DNA of 13,159 nt from an uncultured Arenimonas sp. Lineage in GTDB: Bacteria > Pseudomonadota > Gammaproteobacteria > Xanthomonadales > Xanthomonadaceae. The stretch lies in contig CAMPHE010000016.1 in NCBI GenBank assembly GCA_946885815.1, forward strand, positions 1 to 13,159. The letters run 5' to 3'. Positions 1 to 5,495 of the stretch are shown here, one piece after another. Each line of letters opens with the position of its first letter. Positions within the stretch are counted from its first letter, which is position 1. The position numbers and the translations under genes are program-made. Below the pieces are notes generated by a model that saw only the letters and a list, made by a program, of their open reading frames with translations, had not been told where the DNA came from and searched no databases.

Positions 1-129
1 CTGCTCGGCGGCCGGCCGAAGATGGTCTGCATGCTGTTCCCCGCCGACGACGACCAGAAGCAGGAAGGCGACGAACCGGCCGAAGACGAACCCGCGCGGG
101 AAGAGCCGGAGGACACCGCGCGGCATTGA
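1..129 (+). CDS. 3' end of an unidentified protein with an acidic C-terminal tail (partial)
   Basis: Frame 1 is open from the left edge to a TGA at 127-129, giving the last 42 residues of a protein that starts outside the window. The visible part begins with a short hydrophobic/basic stretch (LLGGRPKMVCMLFP) followed by a strongly acidic, low-complexity tail rich in Asp, Glu and Pro. I do not recognise the family from this fragment. The next gene starts 7 nt downstream and its ribosome binding site (GAGG, 128-131) overlaps this stop codon, so the two genes are probably co-transcribed. The call as a real gene end rests on frame continuity, the coding-like composition and this spacing. Confidence 0.6.
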   Translation: MLGGRPKMVCMLFPADDDQKQEGDEPAEDEPAREEPEDTARH

Positions 130-136
130 GGCCCCG

Positions 137-1879
137 GTGAAGTCCGCCCTGCTCCGTGTGATCGCGTGCGCGGCCCTGCTCGCCATGGCCGCGCACGCGA
201 CGCCGCATCCGGAATCGTTCGTCGCGCTGCTCAGGCAGGCCGAGGCGGTCCGCAGCGCGGACCCTTCGGCCTTCTCGCGACTGCTCGACGAGCTCGATGC
301 GCGCCGGGACGAGGCGACGCCGCAGGAACGCCTGCGCCTGCGCTACCTCAAGGCGTACCAGCTCGGTTATTCCGGCCGCTTCGACCTCGCGATCGAAGCG
401 GCTTCCTCGCTGTTCGAAGACACCGACGACGTCGACCTGAAGGTCCGCGCCGGCGCGCTGGTGGTCAACAGCCGCGCTGGCACGCGCGAGTTCACCGAGG
501 GCCTCGTGTTCCTCGACCGGACGCTGGCGCTGCTCGGACGCGTCCGCGACCCCGAGGTGCGTCACCACGGCTGGTCGGCCGCCGGCGTGATGTACAACCA
601 GGTCGGCCAGCACGATCTCGCCCGGCACTACGCCGAGCTGATCCTGGCCGACGGCACGACCGGGCGCACGCGCTGTTTCGCCGGCACGCTGCGGCTGGAA
701 TCGCTGAATTTCCTCGGCCAGCTCCCGGAGGATGCGGCGCAGATCAGCCGCGTCATCGACGATTGCCTCGGCAGCGGCGAGAAGATGCTCGCGAATTTCG
801 GTCGCCTGCAGCTGGCCCATCACCTCGCCGCGCAGGACGACGTGTCCGGCGCCATCGCCCTGCTCGAGTCGCACCTGCCGGAGATCGAGGCGACGCGATA
901 TCCGCGCCTGCTCGGCGAGGTCCATTCGCTGCTCGCGCAGCTGCTGCTGGCGCGGGGGGACCGGGCGGCGGCCGATCGCCACGCCCTGCGCGCGATCGCC
1001 AACAGCGCCGGCATCGCCTATTCGATGCCTCTGGTGCTGGCGCACCGCGTGCTCTACGAGAACGCGATGGCACGGGGCGACACCGCCGCCGCGCTCGACC
1101 AGTACCGGCTCTACGCCGAGGCCGACCGCGCCTACCTCAACACCGTCAAGGCGCGGGAGCTGGCCTTCCAGCTTGCGCGGCACGAAACCCTGCAGAAGAC
1201 GAAGACGATCGAGCAGCTCGACAGCGAGAACCGGGTGCTGCAGCTCGAGCAGCGGGTCGCGTCGCAGCGGGCTCGCAACATCCAGCTGCTGGTGGCGCTG
1301 CTGGTGGTGCTGCTCGCGAGCATCGGCTTCTGGGCCTATCGCACGAAGCGCACCCAGGTCGCTTTCCGCCGCCTCGCCGAGACGGATGCGCTGACCGGCG
1401 TGAGCAACCGCCACGACTTCGGAAGGCGGGCCGCCGAGGCCCTCGAATTGTGCCGTCGCAACGGTGACGATGTGTCGCTGGTGATGTTCGACCTCGACCG
1501 GTTCAAGGCGATCAACGACCAGTACGGCCACGCGGTCGGCGACTGGGTGCTCGTGCAGGTCGCGGCGGTATGCCGCGCGGCCTGTCGCCGGGGCGATCTG
1601 TTCGGACGGCTCGGCGGCGAAGAGTTCGCGTTCCTGCTGGTCGGCGCCGGCGAAGCCGCGGCGACCGAGATGGCGCATGTGTGCCTGAAGCGCATACGTA
1701 CGATCGAAACGGCGGATACCGGCCGCGACTTCCACGTCTCCGCCAGTTTCGGGGTGGCGACCGCCACCGACGCCGGCTACGAATTCCACACGCTGCTGCA
1801 GCGCGCCGACGAGGCGATGTACCGTGCGAAGCGCGACGGCCGCGACCGCGTCGCCCGGGCCGCCGAACCCGTGGGCTGA
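137..1879 (+). CDS. Membrane-anchored diguanylate cyclase with periplasmic helical-repeat sensor region
   Basis: GGDEF-domain enzyme expected to make cyclic di-GMP from two GTP. The GTG start at 137 is preceded by GAGG at 128-131 (5-nt spacer) and gives a clean signal peptide (residues 1-21, ending AHA). Residues about 25-345 are alpha-helical with TPR-like repeats and should lie in the periplasm. About 345-380 looks like coiled coil. A transmembrane helix spans about 382-401, and the GGDEF domain spans about 412-572 in the cytoplasm. The active-site motif is GGEEF (493-497), a functional variant of GGDEF. An RxxD inhibitory I-site (R484, D487) stands exactly five residues before it, so product feedback is likely. 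The signature FDLDRFKAINDQYGH is present. Periplasmic ligand or partner binding presumably sets cyclase activity; the signal is unknown. It is followed after 2 nt by an acetyltransferase gene. Confidence 0.93.
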   Translation: MKSALLRVIACAALLAMAAHATPHPESFVALLRQAEAVRSADPSAFSRLLDELDARRDEATPQERLRLRYLKAYQLGYSGRFDLAIEAASSLFEDTDDVDLKVRAGALVVNSRAGTREFTEGLVFLDRTLALLGRVRDPEVRHHGWSAAGVMYNQVGQHDLARHYAELILADGTTGRTRCFAGTLRLESLNFLGQLPEDAAQISRVIDDCLGSGEKMLANFGRLQLAHHLAAQDDVSGAIALLESHLPEIEATRYPRLLGEVHSLLAQLLLARGDRAAADRHALRAIANSAGIAYSMPLVLAHRVLYENAMARGDTAAALDQYRLYAEADRAYLNTVKARELAFQLARHETLQKTKTIEQLDSENRVLQLEQRVASQRARNIQLLVALLVVLLASIGFWAYRTKRTQVAFRRLAETDALTGVSNRHDFGRRAAEALELCRRNGDDVSLVMFDLDRFKAINDQYGHAVGDWVLVQVAAVCRAACRRGDLFGRLGGEEFAFLLVGAGEAAATEMAHVCLKRIRTIETADTGRDFHVSASFGVATATDAGYEFHTLLQRADEAMYRAKRDGRDRVARAAEPVG

Positions 1880-1881
1880 AC

Positions 1882-2391
1882 ATGGCGCGGCTGGTGCTGG
1901 AAACCCCGCGCCTGCGCCTGCGCGAACTCGTCGCCGCCGACGCCCCGTTCGTGCTCGAGCTGCTCACCGACCCCGACTTCCTGCGCCACATCGGCGACCG
2001 GGGCGTGCGCGACCTCGACACCGCGAAGACGTACATCGCCGACAGCCCGCAGGCGAGCTACGCCCGCCACGGCCATGGCCTGTGGCTCGCCGAATGGCGC
2101 GACACCGGCGAGCCCGCCGGGATGTGCGGGCTGCTCAAGCGCGACACGCTCGACGCGCCCGATCTCGGCTACGCGTGGCTGCCGCGCTTCCGCGGCCGCG
2201 GCCTGGCGCGCGAAGCGGCGTCCGCCGTGCTGGCCCATGCGCGCGACGTGCTCGGCATGACGCGCGTGCTGGCGATCGTCAGCCCCGGCAACGAGGCGTC
2301 GTGCCGGCTGCTGGACGCGATCGGAATGCAGCGGCTCGGTGTGCGCGAGGTCGGCGGCGAGCCACTGCTGGTGTATCAAAGCGCCCGCTGA
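1882..2391 (+). CDS. GNAT family N-acetyltransferase (RimJ/RimL-like)
   Basis: A 169-residue single-domain protein of the GNAT acetyltransferase fold, transferring acetyl from acetyl-CoA to an amine. The opening (LVLETPRLRLRELVAADA) is the usual first strand and helix of the Acetyltransf_3 group. The acetyl-CoA pyrophosphate-binding loop reads R102-F-R-G105-R-G107 followed by LAREA, and the later motif PGN(137)EASCRLLDAIGM is the typical second cofactor-contact segment. The ATG at 1882 follows the cyclase stop by 2 nt with no good ribosome binding site, so translation is probably coupled to the upstream gene. The substrate cannot be read from the sequence: proteins of this group include ribosomal-protein acetylases as well as small-molecule and antibiotic acetylases. 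There is no sequence reason to link it functionally to cyclic di-GMP beyond shared transcription. Confidence 0.9.
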   Translation: MARLVLETPRLRLRELVAADAPFVLELLTDPDFLRHIGDRGVRDLDTAKTYIADSPQASYARHGHGLWLAEWRDTGEPAGMCGLLKRDTLDAPDLGYAWLPRFRGRGLAREAASAVLAHARDVLGMTRVLAIVSPGNEASCRLLDAIGMQRLGVREVGGEPLLVYQSAR

Positions 2392-2490
2392 CGAGAGGCG
2401 CGAAGCGACCCTGGAGCCGGGAACCAGCCGGCCCCGAACTTCCACGAACTCCAGCGCCACGCCCGCCTGCACGCTGTTCCCGCTCCAATG

Positions 2491-2523
2491 AAAAACGGGA
2501 CGCCCGCAGGCGTCCCGTTCTTC
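2491..2523 (-). terminator. Intrinsic terminator of the HU gene
   Basis: A perfect 11-bp stem (arms 2494-2504 and 2509-2519) with a 4-nt loop. On the minus strand it is followed by five T residues (complement of A2491-2495). It lies about 40 nt downstream of the HU stop codon. It may also slow transcription coming from the cyclase/acetyltransferase pair, but the + strand side has only a weak T run. Confidence 0.88.
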
Positions 2524-2557
2524 AACACCACGGCGCGCCAGGCGCCGCGATCGCGGA

Positions 2558-2938
2558 TCAGGCCGCGGCGTCCTTGAGCTTCTTCAGCGGGCGCACCTTG
2601 ACCTTGACGGTCGCCGGCTTCGCCGCGAACCACTGCTCTTCCTTCGTGAACGGGTTGATGCCCTTGCGCTTCGGCTTGGCCGGCACGTTGACCGACGTGA
2701 TCTTCAGCACGCCCGGCAGCGTGAACGAGCCGGCGCCCTTCTTGCTGACCGACGCGTGCACCGCGCTCTCCAGCGACGCGAGCACGGCGCGGACGTCGCG
2801 CGTGGCGACGCCGGAATTCTCGGCGATGTGCGCGACGAGACCGGACTTGCTCAGCGCTTCCTTGATCGGCTTGGTCGCGGCCGGCTTGGCCGCGGCCTTC
2901 GGGGCAGCCTTCTTCTTCGCAGCTTTCTTGGTAGCCAT
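2558..2938 (-). CDS. HU-family DNA-binding protein with lysine/alanine-rich N-terminal tail
   Basis: A nucleoid protein of 126 residues, longer than the roughly 90 of ordinary HU. Residues 1-24 form a low-complexity Lys/Ala/Pro tail resembling the tails of histone H1-like proteins. Residues about 25-126 are the HU/IHF fold: two N-terminal helices (ALSKSGLVAHIAENSGV and the following helix) and the beta-arm region with the conserved GINPFTKEE segment. P96 sits where the DNA-intercalating proline of HU lies. The C-terminus ends in the usual basic strand and short helix (VRPLKKLKDA). It should bind and bend DNA with little sequence preference as a dimer. The gene stands alone on the minus strand with its own terminator and a candidate promoter at 3003-3031, so it is probably monocistronic and well expressed. 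The start ATG is at 2938; GGGA about 10 nt upstream is a weak ribosome binding site. Confidence 0.92.
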   Translation of the reverse strand: MATKKAAKKKAAPKAAAKPAATKPIKEALSKSGLVAHIAENSGVATRDVRAVLASLESAVHASVSKKGAGSFTLPGVLKITSVNVPAKPKRKGINPFTKEEQWFAAKPATVKVKVRPLKKLKDAAA

Positions 2939-3002
2939 TCTTTATGTTTCCCGTGTTTCGCGTGGGTGATTGGGGTGCCTGGGTAAACCCCCCGGCGAAG
3001 TG

Positions 3003-3031
3003 AATGTAGGCCATGCGCGCGGCCGCGCCAA
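3003..3031 (-). promoter_or_regulatory. Candidate sigma-70-type promoter for the HU gene
   Basis: Read on the minus strand, TTGGCG (3031-3026) and TACATT (3008-3003) are separated by exactly 17 nt, each matching four of six consensus bases. This predicts a start near 2996 and a leader of about 58 nt before the HU ATG. It is a pattern match only, in GC-rich DNA where weak matches are common. Confidence 0.35.
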
Positions 3032-3160
3032 GCACCGGAGCGGCTTTTTTCCGCTTTTTCCGGCCCATGGCCGTCCGGAATCGCCGTGCAGGGGTGTCGC
3101 GGGCCGCCGACAGCGCCCGGCAGGAGCACGCGGCCGGGTCGCATGCGGCATGGCGGACAC

Positions 3161-3192
3161 GAAAAAACCGCGCCGGCGGGTGCCGGCGCGGT
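3161..3192 (-). terminator. Intrinsic terminator of the acidic lipoprotein gene
   Basis: A perfect 11-bp, very GC-rich stem (arms 3167-3177 and 3182-3192) with a 4-nt loop. On the minus strand it is followed by six T residues (complement of A3162-3167). It lies 39 nt past the lipoprotein stop codon and separates that gene from the HU gene, showing that they are two transcription units. Confidence 0.88.
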
Positions 3193-3231
3193 CTATGTCG
3201 AACAGAAGTTACCGGTGCCTTCCGGCGCGGC

Positions 3232-3717
3232 TTACTGGGCCGGGCCGTCGTCGCCGATCGACTCGGCCTGCGCCTGCGCGGCGTCGAGTTCGGCCTGCGC
3301 GGCGTCCTTGGCCGCCTCGTAAGCCGCGTCGGCGGCGTCGTTGCACGCGCCACGCTCGCCGAGCTCGAGGCCGTCGCAACGCTCCTGCTCCATCTGCTTG
3401 ATGCCGTCGGCCTTCGCGACCGCGACGTCGTAACGCTCCTGCGCGATGTTCTCGATCGCGTCCTCGCGCTCTTCGTTGATGCCGTCGATGCCGTCGGTGC
3501 CGCCGAGGTCGGCGTCGTTCATCTCGTCGCCCATCTCGTCGTTCGCATCGTCGATCGCATCGGCGAGCTCGCCTTCCTGATCCGCGATCTCGTCGGCGGC
3601 CTGCTCGGCTTCTTCGCGCACGTCCTCGGCGACCTGCTCCGGACTCTCGGCGGGCTTGCACGCCGCGAGCGAGAACGCGAGCGCGGCGGCGAGGGTGGTC
3701 AGCGTCAGGGTCTTCAT
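3232..3717 (-). CDS. Acidic alpha-helical lipoprotein of unknown function
   Basis: A 161-residue protein with a lipoprotein signal peptide: MKT, a hydrophobic core, then the lipobox LAAC with Cys20 as the lipidated residue. Lys21 follows the Cys, not Asp, so outer-membrane sorting is the default. The mature part is almost entirely helical and highly acidic: Glu/Asp/Ala-rich up to about residue 70, a short Gly/Asp linker (71-80), then a helix pair about 82-150. C114 and C125 could form a disulfide holding the second helix pair. I do not recognise a named family; the C-terminal part (YDVAVAKADGIKQ and onward) recalls small alanine-rich envelope proteins of proteobacteria, but this is a weak resemblance. 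A ribosome binding site GGAG (3728-3725) lies 7 nt before the ATG. A strong sigma-54-type promoter match sits upstream at 3798-3784. It diverges from the DUF1328/entericidin pair. Confidence 0.85.
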   Translation of the reverse strand: MKTLTLTTLAAALAFSLAACKPAESPEQVAEDVREEAEQAADEIADQEGELADAIDDANDEMGDEMNDADLGGTDGIDGINEEREDAIENIAQERYDVAVAKADGIKQMEQERCDGLELGERGACNDAADAAYEAAKDAAQAELDAAQAQAESIGDDGPAQ

Positions 3718-3782
3718 GTGGAGGCTCCATTCGATAGGGGGAAAGCGCCGCGCCCATGGCGGGACGACGTCGTGAGTGACAT

Positions 3783-3798
3783 CGCAAGGTCCGTGCCA
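3783..3798 (-). promoter_or_regulatory. Sigma-54 (RpoN)-type -24/-12 promoter for the acidic lipoprotein gene
   Basis: Read on the minus strand the sequence is TGGCACG (3798-3792), GACC (3791-3788), TTGC (3787-3784). This matches the sigma-54 consensus TGGCACG-N4-TTGC at every defined position, with GG and GC 12 bp apart. It predicts a start near 3772 and a leader of about 54 nt that includes the GGAG ribosome binding site. A full match of this length is unlikely by chance in the right place and orientation. Such promoters need an enhancer-binding activator, and one is encoded in this window (8248-9600). Confidence 0.72.
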
Positions 3799-3815
3799 GC
3801 GCTACGGGAGCACGA

Positions 3816-3830
3816 CGACCAGCCTGGTCG
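3816..3830. repeat. Perfect 7+1+7 palindrome, candidate activator (enhancer) site
   Basis: CGACCAG (3816-3822), a single C, then CTGGTCG (3824-3830): a perfect inverted repeat with a one-base centre. It lies between two divergent sigma-54-type promoters, with its centre about 50 bp upstream of the predicted minus-strand start and about 155 bp upstream of the plus-strand start. The position fits a dimeric regulator site serving one or both promoters. No binding protein is known from the sequence. Confidence 0.45.
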
Positions 3831-3951
3831 CGGACTTTGCGGCGGGCTCCGTTGCAGCGTGCACGAATCCCCCGTGTCGGCGGTGTGCAGAAAGCACGAC
3901 GGCGGCGTGACGGGCGCCGCGCCGCGCGCGCCGGGGCGGGTTTCCGGGGGG

Positions 3952-3967
3952 TGGCACGGAACTTGGA
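3952..3967 (+). promoter_or_regulatory. Sigma-54-like -24/-12 promoter for the DUF1328/entericidin genes
   Basis: TGGCACG (3952-3958), GAAC (3959-3962), TTGGA (3963-3967). The -24 element is a perfect match and the spacing is correct, but the -12 GC dinucleotide reads GG, which should weaken it. The predicted start is near 3978, about 41 nt before the ATG at 4019. The overlapping GGAACTT (3958-3964) also looks like an ECF-sigma -35 element, but I found no matching -10 at 15-17 nt, so sigma-54 is the better reading. Confidence 0.5.
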
Positions 3968-4018
3968 ATCCTCCCCTCGAGCGGCACGCAATCACCATCC
4001 ATTGATGAGGAATCCAAC

Positions 4019-4180
4019 ATGCTCCGTTACACGATCATCTTCCTGGTCGTCGCGCTGATCGCCGCGGTCCTGGGCTTCGGCGGCATCGCCGGCGCTGCCG
4101 CAGGCATCGCCAAGATCCTGTTCTTCGTGTTCCTGGTGCTGTTCGTCATTTCGCTGTTCACCCGTCGCAAGGCCGTCTGA
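4019..4180 (+). CDS. DUF1328 (YtjA-like) small membrane protein
   Basis: A 53-residue hydrophobic protein that fits the DUF1328/YtjA family in length and pattern. It starts [20 protein letters not shown], has a Gly/Ala-rich turn ([12 protein letters not shown], 21-32), then a second hydrophobic helix (33-48) and a basic end (TRRKAV). It should form a two-helix hairpin in the cytoplasmic membrane. The molecular function of the family is unknown. GAGG at 4007-4010 lies 8 nt before the ATG. The gene is followed after 27 nt by an entericidin-like gene with its own strong ribosome binding site, so the two form a small operon ending at the 4381-4407 terminator. Short length and membrane character make it easy to miss in automatic gene calling. 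Confidence 0.88.
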   Translation: MLRYTIIFLVVALIAAVLGFGGIAGAAAGIAKILFFVFLVLFVISLFTRRKAV

Positions 4181-4207
4181 CGGCCACCGCCAACAAGGAG
4201 TCCAGTC

Positions 4208-4357
4208 ATGAGCAAGTTCGTCCGCATTCTTTCCGTCGCCACCCTGCTCGGCGCGATCGGCACGATTTCCGCCTGCCACACCGTCGAAGGTGTCGGCAAG
4301 GACGTCCAGGAAGTCGGCGAGGAAGTCGAGGAAGCCGCGGAGGAAACCCGGACCTGA
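4208..4357 (+). CDS. Entericidin A/B family small lipoprotein
   Basis: A 49-residue lipoprotein: MSKFVRIL, a hydrophobic core, and a lipobox ISAC with Cys23 as the lipidation site. The mature peptide is about 27 residues, starting CHTVEGVGKDVQEVGEEVEEAAEE. The motif TVxGxGKDVQxxGxxV(E) is the hallmark of the entericidin family, small envelope lipoproteins known in enterobacteria as a stress-linked antidote/toxin pair. Only one copy is present here, with no adjacent partner, and the mature part is acidic and amphipathic. An excellent ribosome binding site, AAGGAG (4195-4200), lies 7 nt before the ATG. It is probably co-transcribed with the DUF1328 gene from the -24/-12 promoter at 3952-3967. 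The family assignment is firm; a toxic or bacteriolytic role for this copy is not shown by the sequence. Confidence 0.88.
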   Translation: MSKFVRILSVATLLGAIGTISACHTVEGVGKDVQEVGEEVEEAAEETRT

Positions 4358-4380
4358 GACCGGCGTTCCGCGGTACGGGA

Positions 4381-4407
4381 AGGCGCGCTTCGGCGCGCCT
4401 TTCTTTT
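4381..4407 (+). terminator. Intrinsic terminator of the DUF1328/entericidin operon
   Basis: An 8-bp GC-rich stem (arms 4381-4388 and 4393-4400) closed by a stabilising UUCG tetraloop, followed by a T-rich run (TTTCTTTT, 4400-4407). It is about 23 nt past the entericidin stop and only 5 nt before the end of the convergent signalling operon. Read on the minus strand there is no T run, so it serves the + strand genes. Confidence 0.87.
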
Positions 4408-4412
4408 GGCCG

Positions 4413-5495
4413 TCACTCCACCCGCGGCAGCTCGAGCGTGAAACACGCGCCTCCACCCGGCCGCGCGTCGTACCAGAGGTCGCCGCCCATCGCGCGCGCC
4501 TTCTGCTTCGCCAGCGACAGGCCGAGGCCGGTGGAGGTTTCGCCGCCGGTGGGCTGGCTCGACAGCGGGGCGAAGCGGCGGAACAGCATCGTCTGCTCGT
4601 CGGCGGCGACCCCGGGGCCCTGGTCCATCACCTGCAGGCGCCCGCCGCCTTCGTGTCGCAGCGCGGCGACGGTGATCAGGCTTTCGCGCGGGGCGTACTT
4701 GATCGCGTTGGACAGCAGGTTCTGCAGCACGTGCGCGACCGCCGCACGCTGCCCCTTGATGAGCAGGTTGCGGTCGAGCCGCAGGTCGAAGCGCATCGAC
4801 TTGGCTTCGGCGCGGTCGGTGAACGCGTCCACGGCCTCCTGCACGAGCTGAGCGGCCGGCAGCGGTTCCAGCGCCTGGCCGCGCGCCTCGTCGGCCGCCT
4901 GGTCGAGCACGGCCTGCAGGAACATCATGCCGGCGCTCGCCGAACTGCGGATGTTCTCGCCGAGACGCGCGCGCTGCGTCGGCGCGACGCCCTCGTTGCC
5001 CATCAGGTCGCAGGCGAACAGCACGTTCGTGAAATGGTTGCGCAGATCGTGCGCGATCACCTCCAGGCTCTCCCTGCGCTCCTCCGCGAGCCGCGAGATG
5101 CGGTCGCGCGCCAGCTTGAGCTCGGCGTGGGTACGCACGCGCGCCAGCAGTTCCTCCGGCACGAACGGCTTGGTCACGTAGTCCACGGCGCCGGCGCCGA
5201 ACGCGCGCACCAGCGATTCGCGCTCGTGGTCGGCGGTGAGGAAGATCACCGGGATGTCGCGGGTGGCTTCCTCGGCGCGCAGTTTCTCGAGCACCTGGAA
5301 GCCGTCCATCACCGGCATCCGCATGTCGAGCAGGATCAGGTCCGGCGCGCCGACCGCGACGCGGTCGATCGCCTCGATGCCGCTGAAGCACGGGGCGACG
5401 TCGAACCCCGCGCGGGTCAGCAGGGCACCGACGGTGCGGACGTTCGCTTCCTGGTCGTCGACGACCATCACCAGCGCATGGGTCGGTTCAGTCAT
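4413..5495 (-). CDS. REC-histidine kinase (response regulator receiver fused to HisKA/HATPase)
   Basis: A soluble 360-residue signalling protein with an N-terminal receiver domain (about 8-122) and a C-terminal kinase. The receiver has the acidic pair D13/D14, phospho-acceptor D57 (LILLDMRMP), T87 and K109 (VTKPF). A short coiled linker leads to the HisKA helix with H149 in AHDLRNHF, and then an HATPase_c domain with the N-box N263 (LLSNAIKYAP), G1 box DQGPGVAADE and G2 box GLGLSLAK. There is no signal peptide or membrane segment. The receiver probably gates the kinase after receiving phosphate or an input from the upstream hybrid kinase. The ATG at 5495 is chosen because it overlaps the upstream stop by 8 nt (ATGACTGA) and follows GGAGG with a 9-nt spacer; an earlier in-frame ATG at 5525 lies inside the previous gene and is unlikely. 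It is the last gene of the four-gene operon. Confidence 0.92.
   Translation of the reverse strand: MTEPTHALVMVVDDQEANVRTVGALLTRAGFDVAPCFSGIEAIDRVAVGAPDLILLDMRMPVMDGFQVLEKLRAEEATRDIPVIFLTADHERESLVRAFGAGAVDYVTKPFVPEELLARVRTHAELKLARDRISRLAEERRESLEVIAHDLRNHFTNVLFACDLMGNEGVAPTQRARLGENIRSSASAGMMFLQAVLDQAADEARGQALEPLPAAQLVQEAVDAFTDRAEAKSMRFDLRLDRNLLIKGQRAAVAHVLQNLLSNAIKYAPRESLITVAALRHEGGGRLQVMDQGPGVAADEQTMLFRRFAPLSSQPTGGETSTGLGLSLAKQKARAMGGDLWYDARPGGGACFTLELPRVE

Larger units (their letters stand above)
3718..4018. other. 301-nt divergent intergenic control region
   Basis: No convincing gene is present. The segment separates the acidic lipoprotein gene (minus) from the DUF1328/entericidin genes (plus). 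It contains, in order: the lipoprotein ribosome binding site (3725-3728), a minus-strand -24/-12 promoter match (3784-3798), a perfect 7+1+7 palindrome (3816-3830), an 8-bp palindrome CGTGCACG (3858-3865), a very GC-rich stretch (about 3900-3940), a plus-strand -24/-12 match (3952-3967), and GAGG (4007-4010) before the DUF1328 start. Confidence 0.8.

Noticed and set aside
3039..3059. Small hairpin (AGCGG/CCGCT) followed by T residues on the + strand upstream of the HU gene
   Set aside because: It looks like a weak + strand terminator, but no + strand gene lies upstream to use it; the stem is only 5 bp with a 7-nt loop.
2376..3353. 325-codon minus-strand open frame spanning the HU gene and both flanking terminators
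   Set aside because: It runs through two intrinsic terminators and the HU gene in another frame, and its product is low-complexity Arg/Pro/Ala.
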